12,635 nt of DNA from Acinetobacter sp. (GTDB lineage Bacteria > Pseudomonadota > Gammaproteobacteria > Pseudomonadales > Moraxellaceae). The DNA lies in the NCBI GenBank assembly GCA_030152675.1, contig JASLIY010000077.1:1-12635 (forward strand), written 5' to 3'. Under the pieces are notes generated by a model that saw only the letters and a program-made list of their open reading frames with translations, ran no database searches and was not told where the DNA came from. This document shows positions 7,338 to 12,635 of the stretch, one piece after another. Every line of letters begins with the position of its first letter. Position 1 is the stretch's first letter. The translations under genes and the position numbers were made by a program.

Positions 7338-9533
7338 TTAGAAGCGATACTGAACTGAAAACAGATACTGTCGAGGATCGGCATAGGTCGCCTGCAATAC
7401 ATTTAAACGGTATTTTTGATTGCTGACATTTTTAATATCCAGACCCAATAACATGTCTGGATGCAGTTGATATTTCAGCATCACATCGGCAACGCTAAAG
7501 GCACGCTGTTGATGCGCCAAATATTCAGCACCGCGAACATTGCCGTCGTTGATCTGGCTTTGCCAACGTAGACCGCCACCGAGTTGCCACTGCTGCCATG
7601 CACCAGGCAATTGATAGAGCGCATGCAGTTTCAAGAGCTGTTGCGGCTGTTCGAGCTGAATCCGCACCCCTTGATCTCGAGTCGTGGCATAGCTATATCC
7701 CCCTTGTACCCGTAGGGCTGGCGTAAGTTGTCCCATTGCCTCAAATTCAAAGCCGTGAGTTTGTGCACCCTTGACAGCGCGGTAGTAGTTTTCACCATTT
7801 TCCAAGACACCAACCAATTGCGCACTGTTGTCTAAGCGGGACTGAAAATAAGCTGCACTCAGCTGGAGTACATCATCATAAAGACTGGCCTTAAGTCCCA
7901 GTTCGTAGCTTGTGCCCTCGATCGGATCAAGTAATTGCTCATGCTGATCCTTGGCACTTTGCGGTAAAAAGATACTGCTATAACTGGCATAGGCGGAGAC
8001 ATACGGACTGAGATCAAACACTAAACCAGCATAGGGCGTGATGATGTTATGGTCAGCATAATGTTGATAAGCCTTGCCATTTCGGGTTGCACTCAAGGAA
8101 TAGCCTGAGGCACGCAGCCCAAGGATGCTATGCAGTTGTGACCCTAGATTGAGGCGCGTGGCGGCCAGCAGTGCATACTGGCGCGTATCAGTTTGGGTTT
8201 CACTGCGCCTACTGCTCATCAGATCCGCGGGTTTGGCGATCTCACCATTCCAATTATTCAGATCGACCCATTCACGGCCAATGGTGTGGCTATAGCGATT
8301 ATCACTATTGAAGGTTTGAAAGTTAGCCCCCAAGATCAGCTCATGCTGCTGCCCCCACACGGCATAGTCTCGACTGGCATAGCCATCCACGCCATGTGAT
8401 CTCGCGGATAACTGTTTGCTCCCTGCCGCCACTTTGCCACGATGATGAATATAGTCTGCAGTCTCCGCGCGATTGGCGATCCCTGCCCAAATCCCATCCG
8501 AATCCTGTTGCAGATAGTTATAATTCAGCTTAAGTAACCAACCACTGTCCAACTGATGGCTGAGATCAATAAAGGCATTTTGGGTATCGCTCTGCTGATA
8601 GGTCCAACGCGGTGCGGCATTGTCGCGCGCTTGCATCGGTGCAGGCTGTCCGTTGGCATATAAGGTACTGCTATGCACACTCAAACCATTGCTACGATTG
8701 CGTTGTAGCATGGCACCGAGATTGATCTGCGTCTCAGGCCGTGGGTCAATCGCCACGCTGCTGTACAACACGCCGCTTTGGCTCTCGCCCCAACGCATAA
8801 ATGAATTTTGATCCTGAAAGGACAAAACGGTACGTGCTCTGAGGGTTTTATCTTGATTCAGCGGCGCCTGTACATCGAGACTATGGCGTAAGCCGCCCCA
8901 GCGTGTCTCGAACTGATTGGCACTGAGTTGATAACTGCCTTTGGGCAGCATGGCATCGGCACGTTTGCGTTTGAGATCAATACTGGCACTCGGATAGCCT
9001 GCACCGGTACTCAGTCCAGTTGCACCTTTGACCACGGTGATCTGCTCATAAATGGCGGGATCTAAGCGTGCCAAATTCAGCCCAGTCTGCCCCATCACGG
9101 CTGCGGTGGCTGCGACACCGTCCAGACTGATATTTTTGATCTCAGCGCCACGTGCGTAAAAACTACTGTATTCGCCGCCGACGCCCATTGCACCTGCCGA
9201 TCCATAGCGGCGCATATAAATCCCAGGCACCTGCTCTACAGCATCCGCAAAACTACTGATCTGTTGATCCTGTATCTGTTGAGCTGTGATAACACTGACC
9301 GATTGCGGGGTATCTTTGAGTGCCAAATTAAGTTTGGTGGCAACATCACTGTGCTGGCTTAGATTCAGCTTGGGCGGCTCAGTCGCCGTCAAGGTGATGG
9401 TGGGCAATGATCTTACCTCAGTCATAGGTTCAAGCGCTGCCGCAGATCCCGCGAGCATGGTATAAGGGCTGCCAAGCAGCATGAGGTATTGGATACTGCG
9501 ACTGAGGGTATTTTTTTTCAATAAAACAGACAT
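7338..9533 (-). CDS. TonB-dependent siderophore receptor
   Basis: Outer-membrane receptor of 731 aa for a ferric siderophore or similar chelate, powered by TonB-ExbB-ExbD. The signal peptide is about 1-33 (ends GSAAA). A TonB-box-like TITLTAT lies at about 45-51. The plug domain, about 65-185, has the family pattern: LKDTPQSVSVITAQQI, FADAVEQVPGIYMRRYG, FYARGAEIKNISLDGV, and QITVVKGATGLSTGAGYPSASI. The remainder is a 22-strand-type barrel that closes with YLFSVQYRF, a C-terminal Phe typical of outer-membrane proteins. There is no N-terminal signalling (STN) domain, so it is not a FecA-type surface-signalling receptor. GGAAAG precedes the ATG by 5 nt. It is the second gene of the cassette. The substrate cannot be read: the neighbours suggest a ferric siderophore, though DUF2946 proteins also occur beside copper receptors. 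Confidence 0.93.
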   Translation of the reverse strand: MSVLLKKNTLSRSIQYLMLLGSPYTMLAGSAAALEPMTEVRSLPTITLTATEPPKLNLSQHSDVATKLNLALKDTPQSVSVITAQQIQDQQISSFADAVEQVPGIYMRRYGSAGAMGVGGEYSSFYARGAEIKNISLDGVAATAAVMGQTGLNLARLDPAIYEQITVVKGATGLSTGAGYPSASIDLKRKRADAMLPKGSYQLSANQFETRWGGLRHSLDVQAPLNQDKTLRARTVLSFQDQNSFMRWGESQSGVLYSSVAIDPRPETQINLGAMLQRNRSNGLSVHSSTLYANGQPAPMQARDNAAPRWTYQQSDTQNAFIDLSHQLDSGWLLKLNYNYLQQDSDGIWAGIANRAETADYIHHRGKVAAGSKQLSARSHGVDGYASRDYAVWGQQHELILGANFQTFNSDNRYSHTIGREWVDLNNWNGEIAKPADLMSSRRSETQTDTRQYALLAATRLNLGSQLHSILGLRASGYSLSATRNGKAYQHYADHNIITPYAGLVFDLSPYVSAYASYSSIFLPQSAKDQHEQLLDPIEGTSYELGLKASLYDDVLQLSAAYFQSRLDNSAQLVGVLENGENYYRAVKGAQTHGFEFEAMGQLTPALRVQGGYSYATTRDQGVRIQLEQPQQLLKLHALYQLPGAWQQWQLGGGLRWQSQINDGNVRGAEYLAHQQRAFSVADVMLKYQLHPDMLLGLDIKNVSNQKYRLNVLQATYADPRQYLFSVQYRF

Positions 9534-9605
9534 CTGACTTTCCAGAATAAGCCTTAAGCACTCATCTCCCGATCTGGGGGATGATCAACGTTTAACTGTG
9601 AGTCT

Positions 9606-10094
9606 TTATACAAAGACAGTCGCTAAAGATGGTGGTGCACGGCCCTGCGGCGAAAGATACAAACGCTGTAAGGCAAAGTAGACCGCTTGAAAGCGCTGCT
9701 TAAACCCGAGCAGTCGTACCCTGAGCGCACGCATGACCTGTGTGATGCCGAGGGCTAAGCCTGAAAATAAATGTGCGTATACAGTGCAATACAGACAGTC
9801 GTCTGCGGCAGCATGTTGATGTGAAACCAGATCTGTTTGCTGTTGATCTACGATGTGAGCTGAGGAAAGATCGCGTGCTGAATGCTCAGCTTGGCGATGA
9901 TCCTTCACCTGCAGCACAGCATGCTGCTCAGAAGCGTGCGCCTGTGTCGCTGATACCGATACAGTGCCAATGAATAGTGTAGCAATAGACTGACAGACCA
10001 AGGCGATACGAATATTCTCGGGCAATATCGGCTGCATCCACACAGCAAGTTGCAGTAGCATTGCACTACAGGCAAGACACAGTCCTATTCTCAA
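9606..10094 (-). CDS. DUF2946-like His/Cys-rich small protein (TTG start)
   Basis: A 162-aa protein with an N-terminal hydrophobic segment (LCLACSAMLLQLAVW, about 5-19) and a second at 31-47. Next comes a His-rich stretch (58-94, with H58, H66, H71, H80, H92 and H94), then C100-LY-C103, then a short helix and the ending SPQGRAPP (148-155) plus seven residues. The CxxC and RAPP ending are characteristic of DUF2946, small proteins of unknown function often beside TonB-dependent receptors. The family call is from memory. The only start that keeps the N-terminal helix is TTG at 10092-10094: a TAG stop lies five codons upstream in frame, and GAGG sits about 5 nt before TTG. It heads the cassette, 72 bp before the receptor. 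Metal binding by the His/Cys residues is an inference. Confidence 0.7.
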   Translation of the reverse strand: MRIGLCLACSAMLLQLAVWMQPILPENIRIALVCQSIATLFIGTVSVSATQAHASEQHAVLQVKDHRQAEHSARDLSSAHIVDQQQTDLVSHQHAAADDCLYCTVYAHLFSGLALGITQVMRALRVRLLGFKQRFQAVYFALQRLYLSPQGRAPPSLATVFV

Positions 10095-10134
10095 ATGCGC
10101 CTCAGTCTATTTTAAATCAGCGGCACATTTTAAC

Positions 10135-10162
10135 ATATTAATAATTAATTCTTTATAATCAA
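10135..10162 (-). promoter_or_regulatory. Candidate promoter of the uptake cassette
   Basis: On the minus strand TTGATT (10157-10162) and TAATAT (10135-10140) are separated by 16 bp, each matching 4 of 6 consensus bases. The predicted start lies about 35 nt before the TTG start. The spacer and -10 contain a 6-1-6 repeat, ATTAATAATTAAT (10137-10149), in an operator position, but it does not clearly match a Fur box. Confidence 0.35.
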
Positions 10163-10309
10163 AAAAACTATGTACTTAAACTAACACTATTTATTTTAAT
10201 AACCGTACATCAAAAACCATATATTCAATCTCAAGTCCGCCTATATTATGCAAGTTAAATCTCATTAAAATGCTTAAAACCGCATTAATCGGCAGTTCAT
10301 AAATAAAGC

Positions 10310-10336
10310 AGCAGAATAATGATCAATTATTCTGCT
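10310..10336. repeat. Perfect inverted repeat, 11-bp arms
   Basis: Arms AGCAGAATAAT and ATTATTCTGCT enclose the 5-base loop GATCA. There is no T-run on the plus side; on the minus side the tail is GCTTTATTT, so terminator function is doubtful. It ends 19 bp before the candidate -35 box of the DUF805 gene, which favours a regulator site or an mRNA-independent DNA structure. Confidence 0.6.
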
Positions 10337-10355
10337 ATGATAGGCGCACAAAAAA

Positions 10356-10385
10356 TTGTCACATCCATAACATAGTTGATGATAT
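10356..10385 (+). promoter_or_regulatory. Candidate promoter of the DUF805 gene
   Basis: TTGTCA (10356-10361, 5 of 6 consensus bases) is followed after 18 bp by TGATAT (10380-10385). The ATG at 10405 has GGGGAT about 5 nt upstream. This gives a leader of only about 13 nt, so the -10 assignment is uncertain. Confidence 0.35.
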
Positions 10386-10404
10386 TGATATAAATGGGGA
10401 TAAA

Positions 10405-11022
10405 ATGAAAGGTACTATTTTAGATTTTTCTGTTCAAACTAATACTGGCATTATTACCGGTGACGATGAAAATAGATATAATTTTGAAGGGGCAGAGTGG
10501 CGTGGACAAAGCGCCCCCGTACGTGGTCAACAGGTTGACTTTGATATCAACCCAGAAGGTCATGCGGTTCAAGTTTATAACGCTGTTGGTGCTCACAACT
10601 TAAATAGCACAGTACAAAACTTATCAGATCAATTAGATAAAATCTCGGATCAAAATAAAGCCGAAGAACAATTTAATATGATTGATTGGTTCGTCAAAGG
10701 CTTAAAAAACTATACCAATTTTACAGGCCGTGCTCGCCGCAAAGAATATTGGTTCTTCATTTTAAGTCAATTTATTATCTTGGTCGTCTTACAAATCTTA
10801 GATAATCTAATTGGTACAAATTACCTCTTTTATGCGATCGGTGTACTCGCATTATTCCTTCCATCGATCGCAGTTACGGTGAGACGTTTACATGACACTG
10901 GACGTTCAGGTTGGTGGTATTGGATTGCCTTGATTCCAATTGTTGGTGCAATTTTATTATTGGTTTGGCTGGCCACAGAAACCAAGCAAGAAGCCAACCA
11001 ATGGGGTAATCCTGCCAAATAA
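10405..11022 (+). CDS. Cold-shock-like N-terminal domain fused to DUF805 membrane domain
   Basis: A 205-aa protein in three parts. Residues 1-60 (MKGTILDFSVQTNTGIITGDD...RGQQVDFDI) resemble a small OB-fold/cold-shock-like domain. It lacks the aromatic RNA-binding motifs KGFGFI and VFVHF, so nucleic acid binding is doubtful. Residues about 66-92 are polar and probably a coiled-coil linker. Residues 95-205 are DUF805: YTNFTGRARRKEYW (103-116), then hydrophobic segments at about 117-137, 139-157 and 172-190, and the signature VRRLHDTGRSGWW (159-171). The ending NQWGNP matches the family. DUF805 proteins sit in the inner membrane and have no established function. GGGGAT precedes the ATG. Its N-terminal domain is a paralogue of that in the TM2 protein encoded convergently at 11167-11580. 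Confidence 0.85.
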   Translation: MKGTILDFSVQTNTGIITGDDENRYNFEGAEWRGQSAPVRGQQVDFDINPEGHAVQVYNAVGAHNLNSTVQNLSDQLDKISDQNKAEEQFNMIDWFVKGLKNYTNFTGRARRKEYWFFILSQFIILVVLQILDNLIGTNYLFYAIGVLALFLPSIAVTVRRLHDTGRSGWWYWIALIPIVGAILLLVWLATETKQEANQWGNPAK

Positions 11023-11032
11023 TCTCAAGTTT

Positions 11033-11071
11033 TGGTCTCAAGACCTGGTCTAAAAATCTGGTCTAAAAAGC
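11033..11071 (+). repeat. Three tandem 13-bp repeats
   Basis: TGGTCT recurs at 11033, 11046 and 11059, an exact period of 13. The second and third units (TGGTCTAAAAATC, TGGTCTAAAAAGC) differ at one base. The first diverges in its second half and forms the small dyad GGTCTCAAGACC (11034-11045). The array starts 11 bases after the DUF805 stop and runs into the terminator hairpin. Confidence 0.75.
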
Positions 11072-11102
11072 CAATCTCGTCCTTACTTAGGATGAGATTG
11101 GC
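11065..11102 (-). terminator. Intrinsic terminator of the TM2 gene
   Basis: A 13-bp stem (GCCAATCTCGTCC at 11070-11082 with GGATGAGATTGGC at 11090-11102, one mismatched/wobble position) closes the loop TTACTTA. On the minus strand it is followed by five T (11065-11069). The plus-strand side lacks a T-run, so the DUF805 transcript is less well served by it. Confidence 0.8.
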
Positions 11103-11166
11103 CTTAAAAACTGCATCATCAAACCGCCCAACTTTCGGGGGTCAGATCACACAAGCCCTTTTGGGA

Positions 11167-11580
11167 TTAACCGTATTTACGTGCAAAATCCTCATCAGAA
11201 GTGCACAGATAAATAACGAACTCGACAAAAGCTACAATCGCGGGAATAAAAGTCCAGAAGAAGATTAAATACACAATTCCCCAGCCAATTTGGCCTAAAT
11301 AGAATTTATGCGCACCAAATCCGCCCAAGCAAAATGCCAGTACCGCAGCAATCACTCGATTCTTTTGCCCAATTTGCTGAGGAAAAGCTGTGGCGTTAAA
11401 CAATAGATAAATACTATGCGCAACGCGTTGATCATCAGCCTCAAAATCTACTTTCTGTCCGCGTCGCGGTGGGCTTTGTTCACACCAGTCTGCGCCAGAA
11501 AAGGTATAACGGTTTTGATCATCTCCGCTAATCACCCCAGTATTGGTTTGGACTGAAAAATCCAAAATTTGCCCTTTCAT
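11167..11580 (-). CDS. Cold-shock-like N-terminal domain fused to TM2 membrane domain
   Basis: A 137-aa protein. Residues 1-60 (MKGQILDFSVQTNTGVISGDD...RGQKVDFEA) are the same domain as in the DUF805 protein on the other strand: 34 of the first 47 residues are identical. Residues 72-137 are a TM2 domain: KNRVIAAVLAFCLGGFGAHK (73-92), the signature GGFGAHKFYLG (86-96), two membrane helices at about 76-90 and 100-125, and the ending SDEDFARKYG. TM2 is a two-helix module of unknown biochemical role. The N-terminal domain should be cytoplasmic, but topology is inferred. AGGTG lies about 9 nt before the ATG. A strong terminator follows. The gene has its own candidate promoter and is the likely duplicate or donor of the N-terminal domain. 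Confidence 0.85.
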   Translation of the reverse strand: MKGQILDFSVQTNTGVISGDDQNRYTFSGADWCEQSPPRRGQKVDFEADDQRVAHSIYLLFNATAFPQQIGQKNRVIAAVLAFCLGGFGAHKFYLGQIGWGIVYLIFFWTFIPAIVAFVEFVIYLCTSDEDFARKYG

Positions 11581-11619
11581 ATCAGAAGCACCTATATTTT
11601 TCTTAATTTTAGCAATTGA

Positions 11620-11648
11620 ATTATAGGTTTAATTCACTTCATTGAATA
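11620..11648 (-). promoter_or_regulatory. Candidate promoter of the TM2 gene
   Basis: On the minus strand a perfect TATAAT (11620-11625) lies about 40 nt before the ATG. The hexamer 17 bp upstream, TATTCA (11643-11648), matches only 3 of 6 bases of a -35 box. A phased direct repeat lies 35 bp further upstream. Confidence 0.45.
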
Positions 11649-11682
11649 CTGATCTTTTTTCAGTCTGATTGTGAATCCGCAA

Positions 11683-11700
11683 CACCTTAGGCTCACCTTA
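11683..11700. repeat. Direct repeat CACCTTA, 11-bp phased
   Basis: CACCTTA occurs at 11683-11689 and 11694-11700, one helical turn apart (TAAGGTG twice on the minus strand). It lies upstream of the candidate TM2 promoter and just after the kbp terminator. The arrangement fits an activator site, or it may be chance. Confidence 0.4.
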
Positions 11701-11710
11701 CTCTCCGCCC

Positions 11711-11737
11711 AAAAAAACAGGCGCATTAAGCGCCTGT
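11711..11737 (-). terminator. Intrinsic terminator of kbp
   Basis: The GC-rich 8-bp stem ACAGGCGC/GCGCCTGT (11717-11737) with a 5-base loop is followed on the minus strand by at least six T (11711-11716). It lies 23 bp after the kbp stop. Confidence 0.88.
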
Positions 11738-11760
11738 GATTGTTGCTGTAAGATTAAAAT

Positions 11761-12231
11761 TTATGCTGGAATGCGTAGTACTTGACCTGGGAAGATATCA
11801 TCAGCATTTTTCAGTAGCGGACGATTGGCTTCAAAGATCTTGTTGTACTGATTTGGATCGCCATAAAACTGTTTTGAAATCTTAGATAAGTTATCACCAG
11901 ATTGGACGGTATAGAATTGGCTCTCTGGTTCTGGCGTTGCCACCGTCATTTGATCATCTACTTGTGCAACATGATCAACGTTACCAATCGCGAGAATAAT
12001 CTTTTCTTTGTCCGCTTGAGATTGGACTTGGCCTTTCAGCGTTGCCAAATCAGTGACGTTGTTATAACTAACAGAAAGCCCTTCGATCGGTAGACCCAAG
12101 CTCTTTACACGTCCTAACAATTGATTGGCCATCTCTTGTGCAGTAGGTTCAGCTGGTGTTTGTGGTGTTTGCACTTCTGCAGGTGCGGTATTTTTCTTGC
12201 CAATACCTTTTACAAAATCAAAAAGTCCCAT
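11761..12231 (-). CDS. kbp: BON-LysM protein Kbp/YgaU (potassium-binding)
   Basis: A 156-aa protein closely resembling E. coli Kbp (YgaU), a cytoplasmic K+-binding BON-LysM protein. The start MGLFDFVKGIGKK is the family's conserved N-terminus. A Pro/Ala/Gln-rich linker (about 17-32) follows. The BON domain spans about 35-95, with DKEKIILAIGNVDHVAQVDDQM. The LysM domain spans about 106-155 (FYTVQSGDNLSKISKQFYGDP...IFEANRPLL...IFPGQVLRIP). There is no signal peptide, as in Kbp, which argues against a cell-wall role despite the LysM. GGAG lies 8 nt before the ATG. The linker is somewhat longer than in E. coli. A terminator follows; upstream is a 276-bp gap to acpP, so it is likely a single-gene unit. 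The K+ role is by homology only. Confidence 0.9.
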   Translation of the reverse strand: MGLFDFVKGIGKKNTAPAEVQTPQTPAEPTAQEMANQLLGRVKSLGLPIEGLSVSYNNVTDLATLKGQVQSQADKEKIILAIGNVDHVAQVDDQMTVATPEPESQFYTVQSGDNLSKISKQFYGDPNQYNKIFEANRPLLKNADDIFPGQVLRIPA

Positions 12232-12248
12232 GGTGTTACTCCATTTGC

Positions 12249-12327
12249 TGAGGATGTACTGAAAAAATTATTCGAAAGTTTTCACTCTATTTTTATAACG
12301 TAAATCGCAGTAAATAATGCATCCTCA
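12249..12327. repeat. Spaced inverted repeat upstream of kbp
   Basis: TGAGGATG (12249-12256) and CATCCTCA (12320-12327) are perfect complements separated by 63 bases. The interval contains the AT-rich stretch that reads TTATAAA on the minus strand, where the kbp promoter is expected. It could be two operator half-sites or a looped leader; chance is possible. Confidence 0.35.
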
Positions 12328-12451
12328 AGGTAATTATTCGTCACATAAAGGTAACTACTTGTAAAATTTTGATTTTTACTCAATTTCGCAGGTTTACGCA
12401 CCCTGCTAGACGGCTCTTTGCAACTGCAAGCTGCGCACAAAAAACAGGCAT

Positions 12452-12478
12452 AAAAAAAGCCACCAAGGTGGTGGCTTT
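12452..12478 (-). terminator. Intrinsic terminator of acpP
   Basis: The 9-bp stem AAAGCCACC/GGTGGCTTT (12456-12478, loop AAGGT) is followed on the minus strand by a run of seven T (12452-12458, partly within the stem). It lies about 30 bp after the acpP stop. Confidence 0.9.
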
Positions 12479-12507
12479 AATTCTATGCAAGGCTAAAAGG
12501 CGAGCGA

Positions 12508-12635
12508 TTAAGCTAGCTTTTTAGATACATAGTCAATCGCAGATTGAACAGTGGTAATTTCGTTTGAATCTTCGTCAGGGATTGTGATGTCAAAGTCGTT
12601 TTCGAAAGACATAACAAGCTCAACAAGATCAAGAG
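12508..12635 (-). CDS. acpP: Acyl carrier protein, C-terminal part only
   Basis: The last 41 codons of AcpP plus the stop; the gene continues past the right edge. The visible residues begin [20 protein letters not shown] and end [10 protein letters not shown]. This is helix II onwards of the fatty-acid-synthesis ACP. The phosphopantetheine serine (in DSL) is the codon cut by the window edge; only its last two bases are visible. The AcpP carrier shuttles acyl chains between fatty acid synthase enzymes in the cytoplasm. The YVSKKLA tail agrees with what I recall for Acinetobacter AcpP and is the best taxonomic marker here. It is followed by its own terminator and is not in an operon with kbp. 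Confidence 0.95.
   Translation of the reverse strand, partial: LDLVELVMSFENDFDITIPDEDSNEITTVQSAIDYVSKKLA

Larger units (their letters stand above)
10095..10404. other. Divergent intergenic region, AT-rich
   Basis: A 310-bp stretch between the uptake cassette and the DUF805 gene, transcribed away from each other. It carries a candidate promoter for each side and the perfect palindrome at 10310-10336. The middle (about 10165-10305) is very AT-rich, with no gene or recognisable motif. I saw no clean 19-bp Fur box. Confidence 0.6.

Noticed and set aside
9534..9605. Possible Fur box directly before the receptor gene
   Set aside because: No 19-bp match to the Fur consensus is visible in the 72-bp gap; control probably lies before the DUF2946 gene.
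11032..11268. 78-codon plus-strand frame after the DUF805 gene
   Set aside because: It runs through the 13-bp repeats and terminator stem and then antisense into the TM2 gene.
1..12635. Mobile element, CRISPR array, tRNA, rRNA or toxin-antitoxin/defence system
   Set aside because: No transposase, integrase, regularly spaced direct repeats, cloverleaf sequence or defence-type domain was seen.

Overview
The window looks like chromosomal DNA of an Acinetobacter-type gammaproteobacterium (Moraxellaceae). The best markers are at the right edge: the C-terminal part of acyl carrier protein AcpP on the minus strand, then a Kbp/YgaU-type BON-LysM protein. Codon use is moderately AT-rich, and the small proteins with an N-terminal 'MKG.ILDFSVQTNTG' domain have an Acinetobacter flavour from memory. 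I could not run a search, so the genus is inferred.

Left third (1-4060, plus strand): the distal end of a chaperone-usher pilus operon. It holds the 3' part of a PapD-like chaperone, a full outer-membrane usher (871 aa) and a two-domain pilin-like protein, probably the tip adhesin (352 aa). The junctions overlap as TAATG and ATGA, so the three are translationally coupled. The major pilin and promoter must lie to the left.

Middle (4089-10094, minus strand): a convergent acyl-CoA thioesterase-like gene with its own upstream region, then a four-gene metal or siderophore uptake cassette. In transcription order this is a DUF2946-type His/Cys-rich small protein (TTG start), a TonB-dependent siderophore-type receptor (731 aa), a DUF3649-type small membrane protein and a PepSY-associated transmembrane protein (552 aa). 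The receptor would import a ferric chelate across the outer membrane. The PepSY protein is a candidate inner-membrane reductase or release factor. The roles of the two DUF proteins are unknown.

Right third (10405-12635): two genes transcribed towards each other encode proteins that share a cold-shock-like N-terminal domain (34 of the first 47 residues identical) but carry different membrane domains, DUF805 and TM2. A strong terminator and a 13-bp tandem repeat lie between them. Then come kbp and acpP, each followed by a clear intrinsic terminator.

Intergenic signals worth noting are two perfect palindromes (5070-5084 and 10310-10336), an 11-bp-phased direct repeat upstream of the TM2 gene, and candidate promoters. 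I saw no mobile element, CRISPR array, rRNA or tRNA. Most of the window is ordinary accessory or housekeeping DNA. The least explained parts are the DUF805/TM2 pair and the DUF2946 and DUF3649 partners of the receptor.
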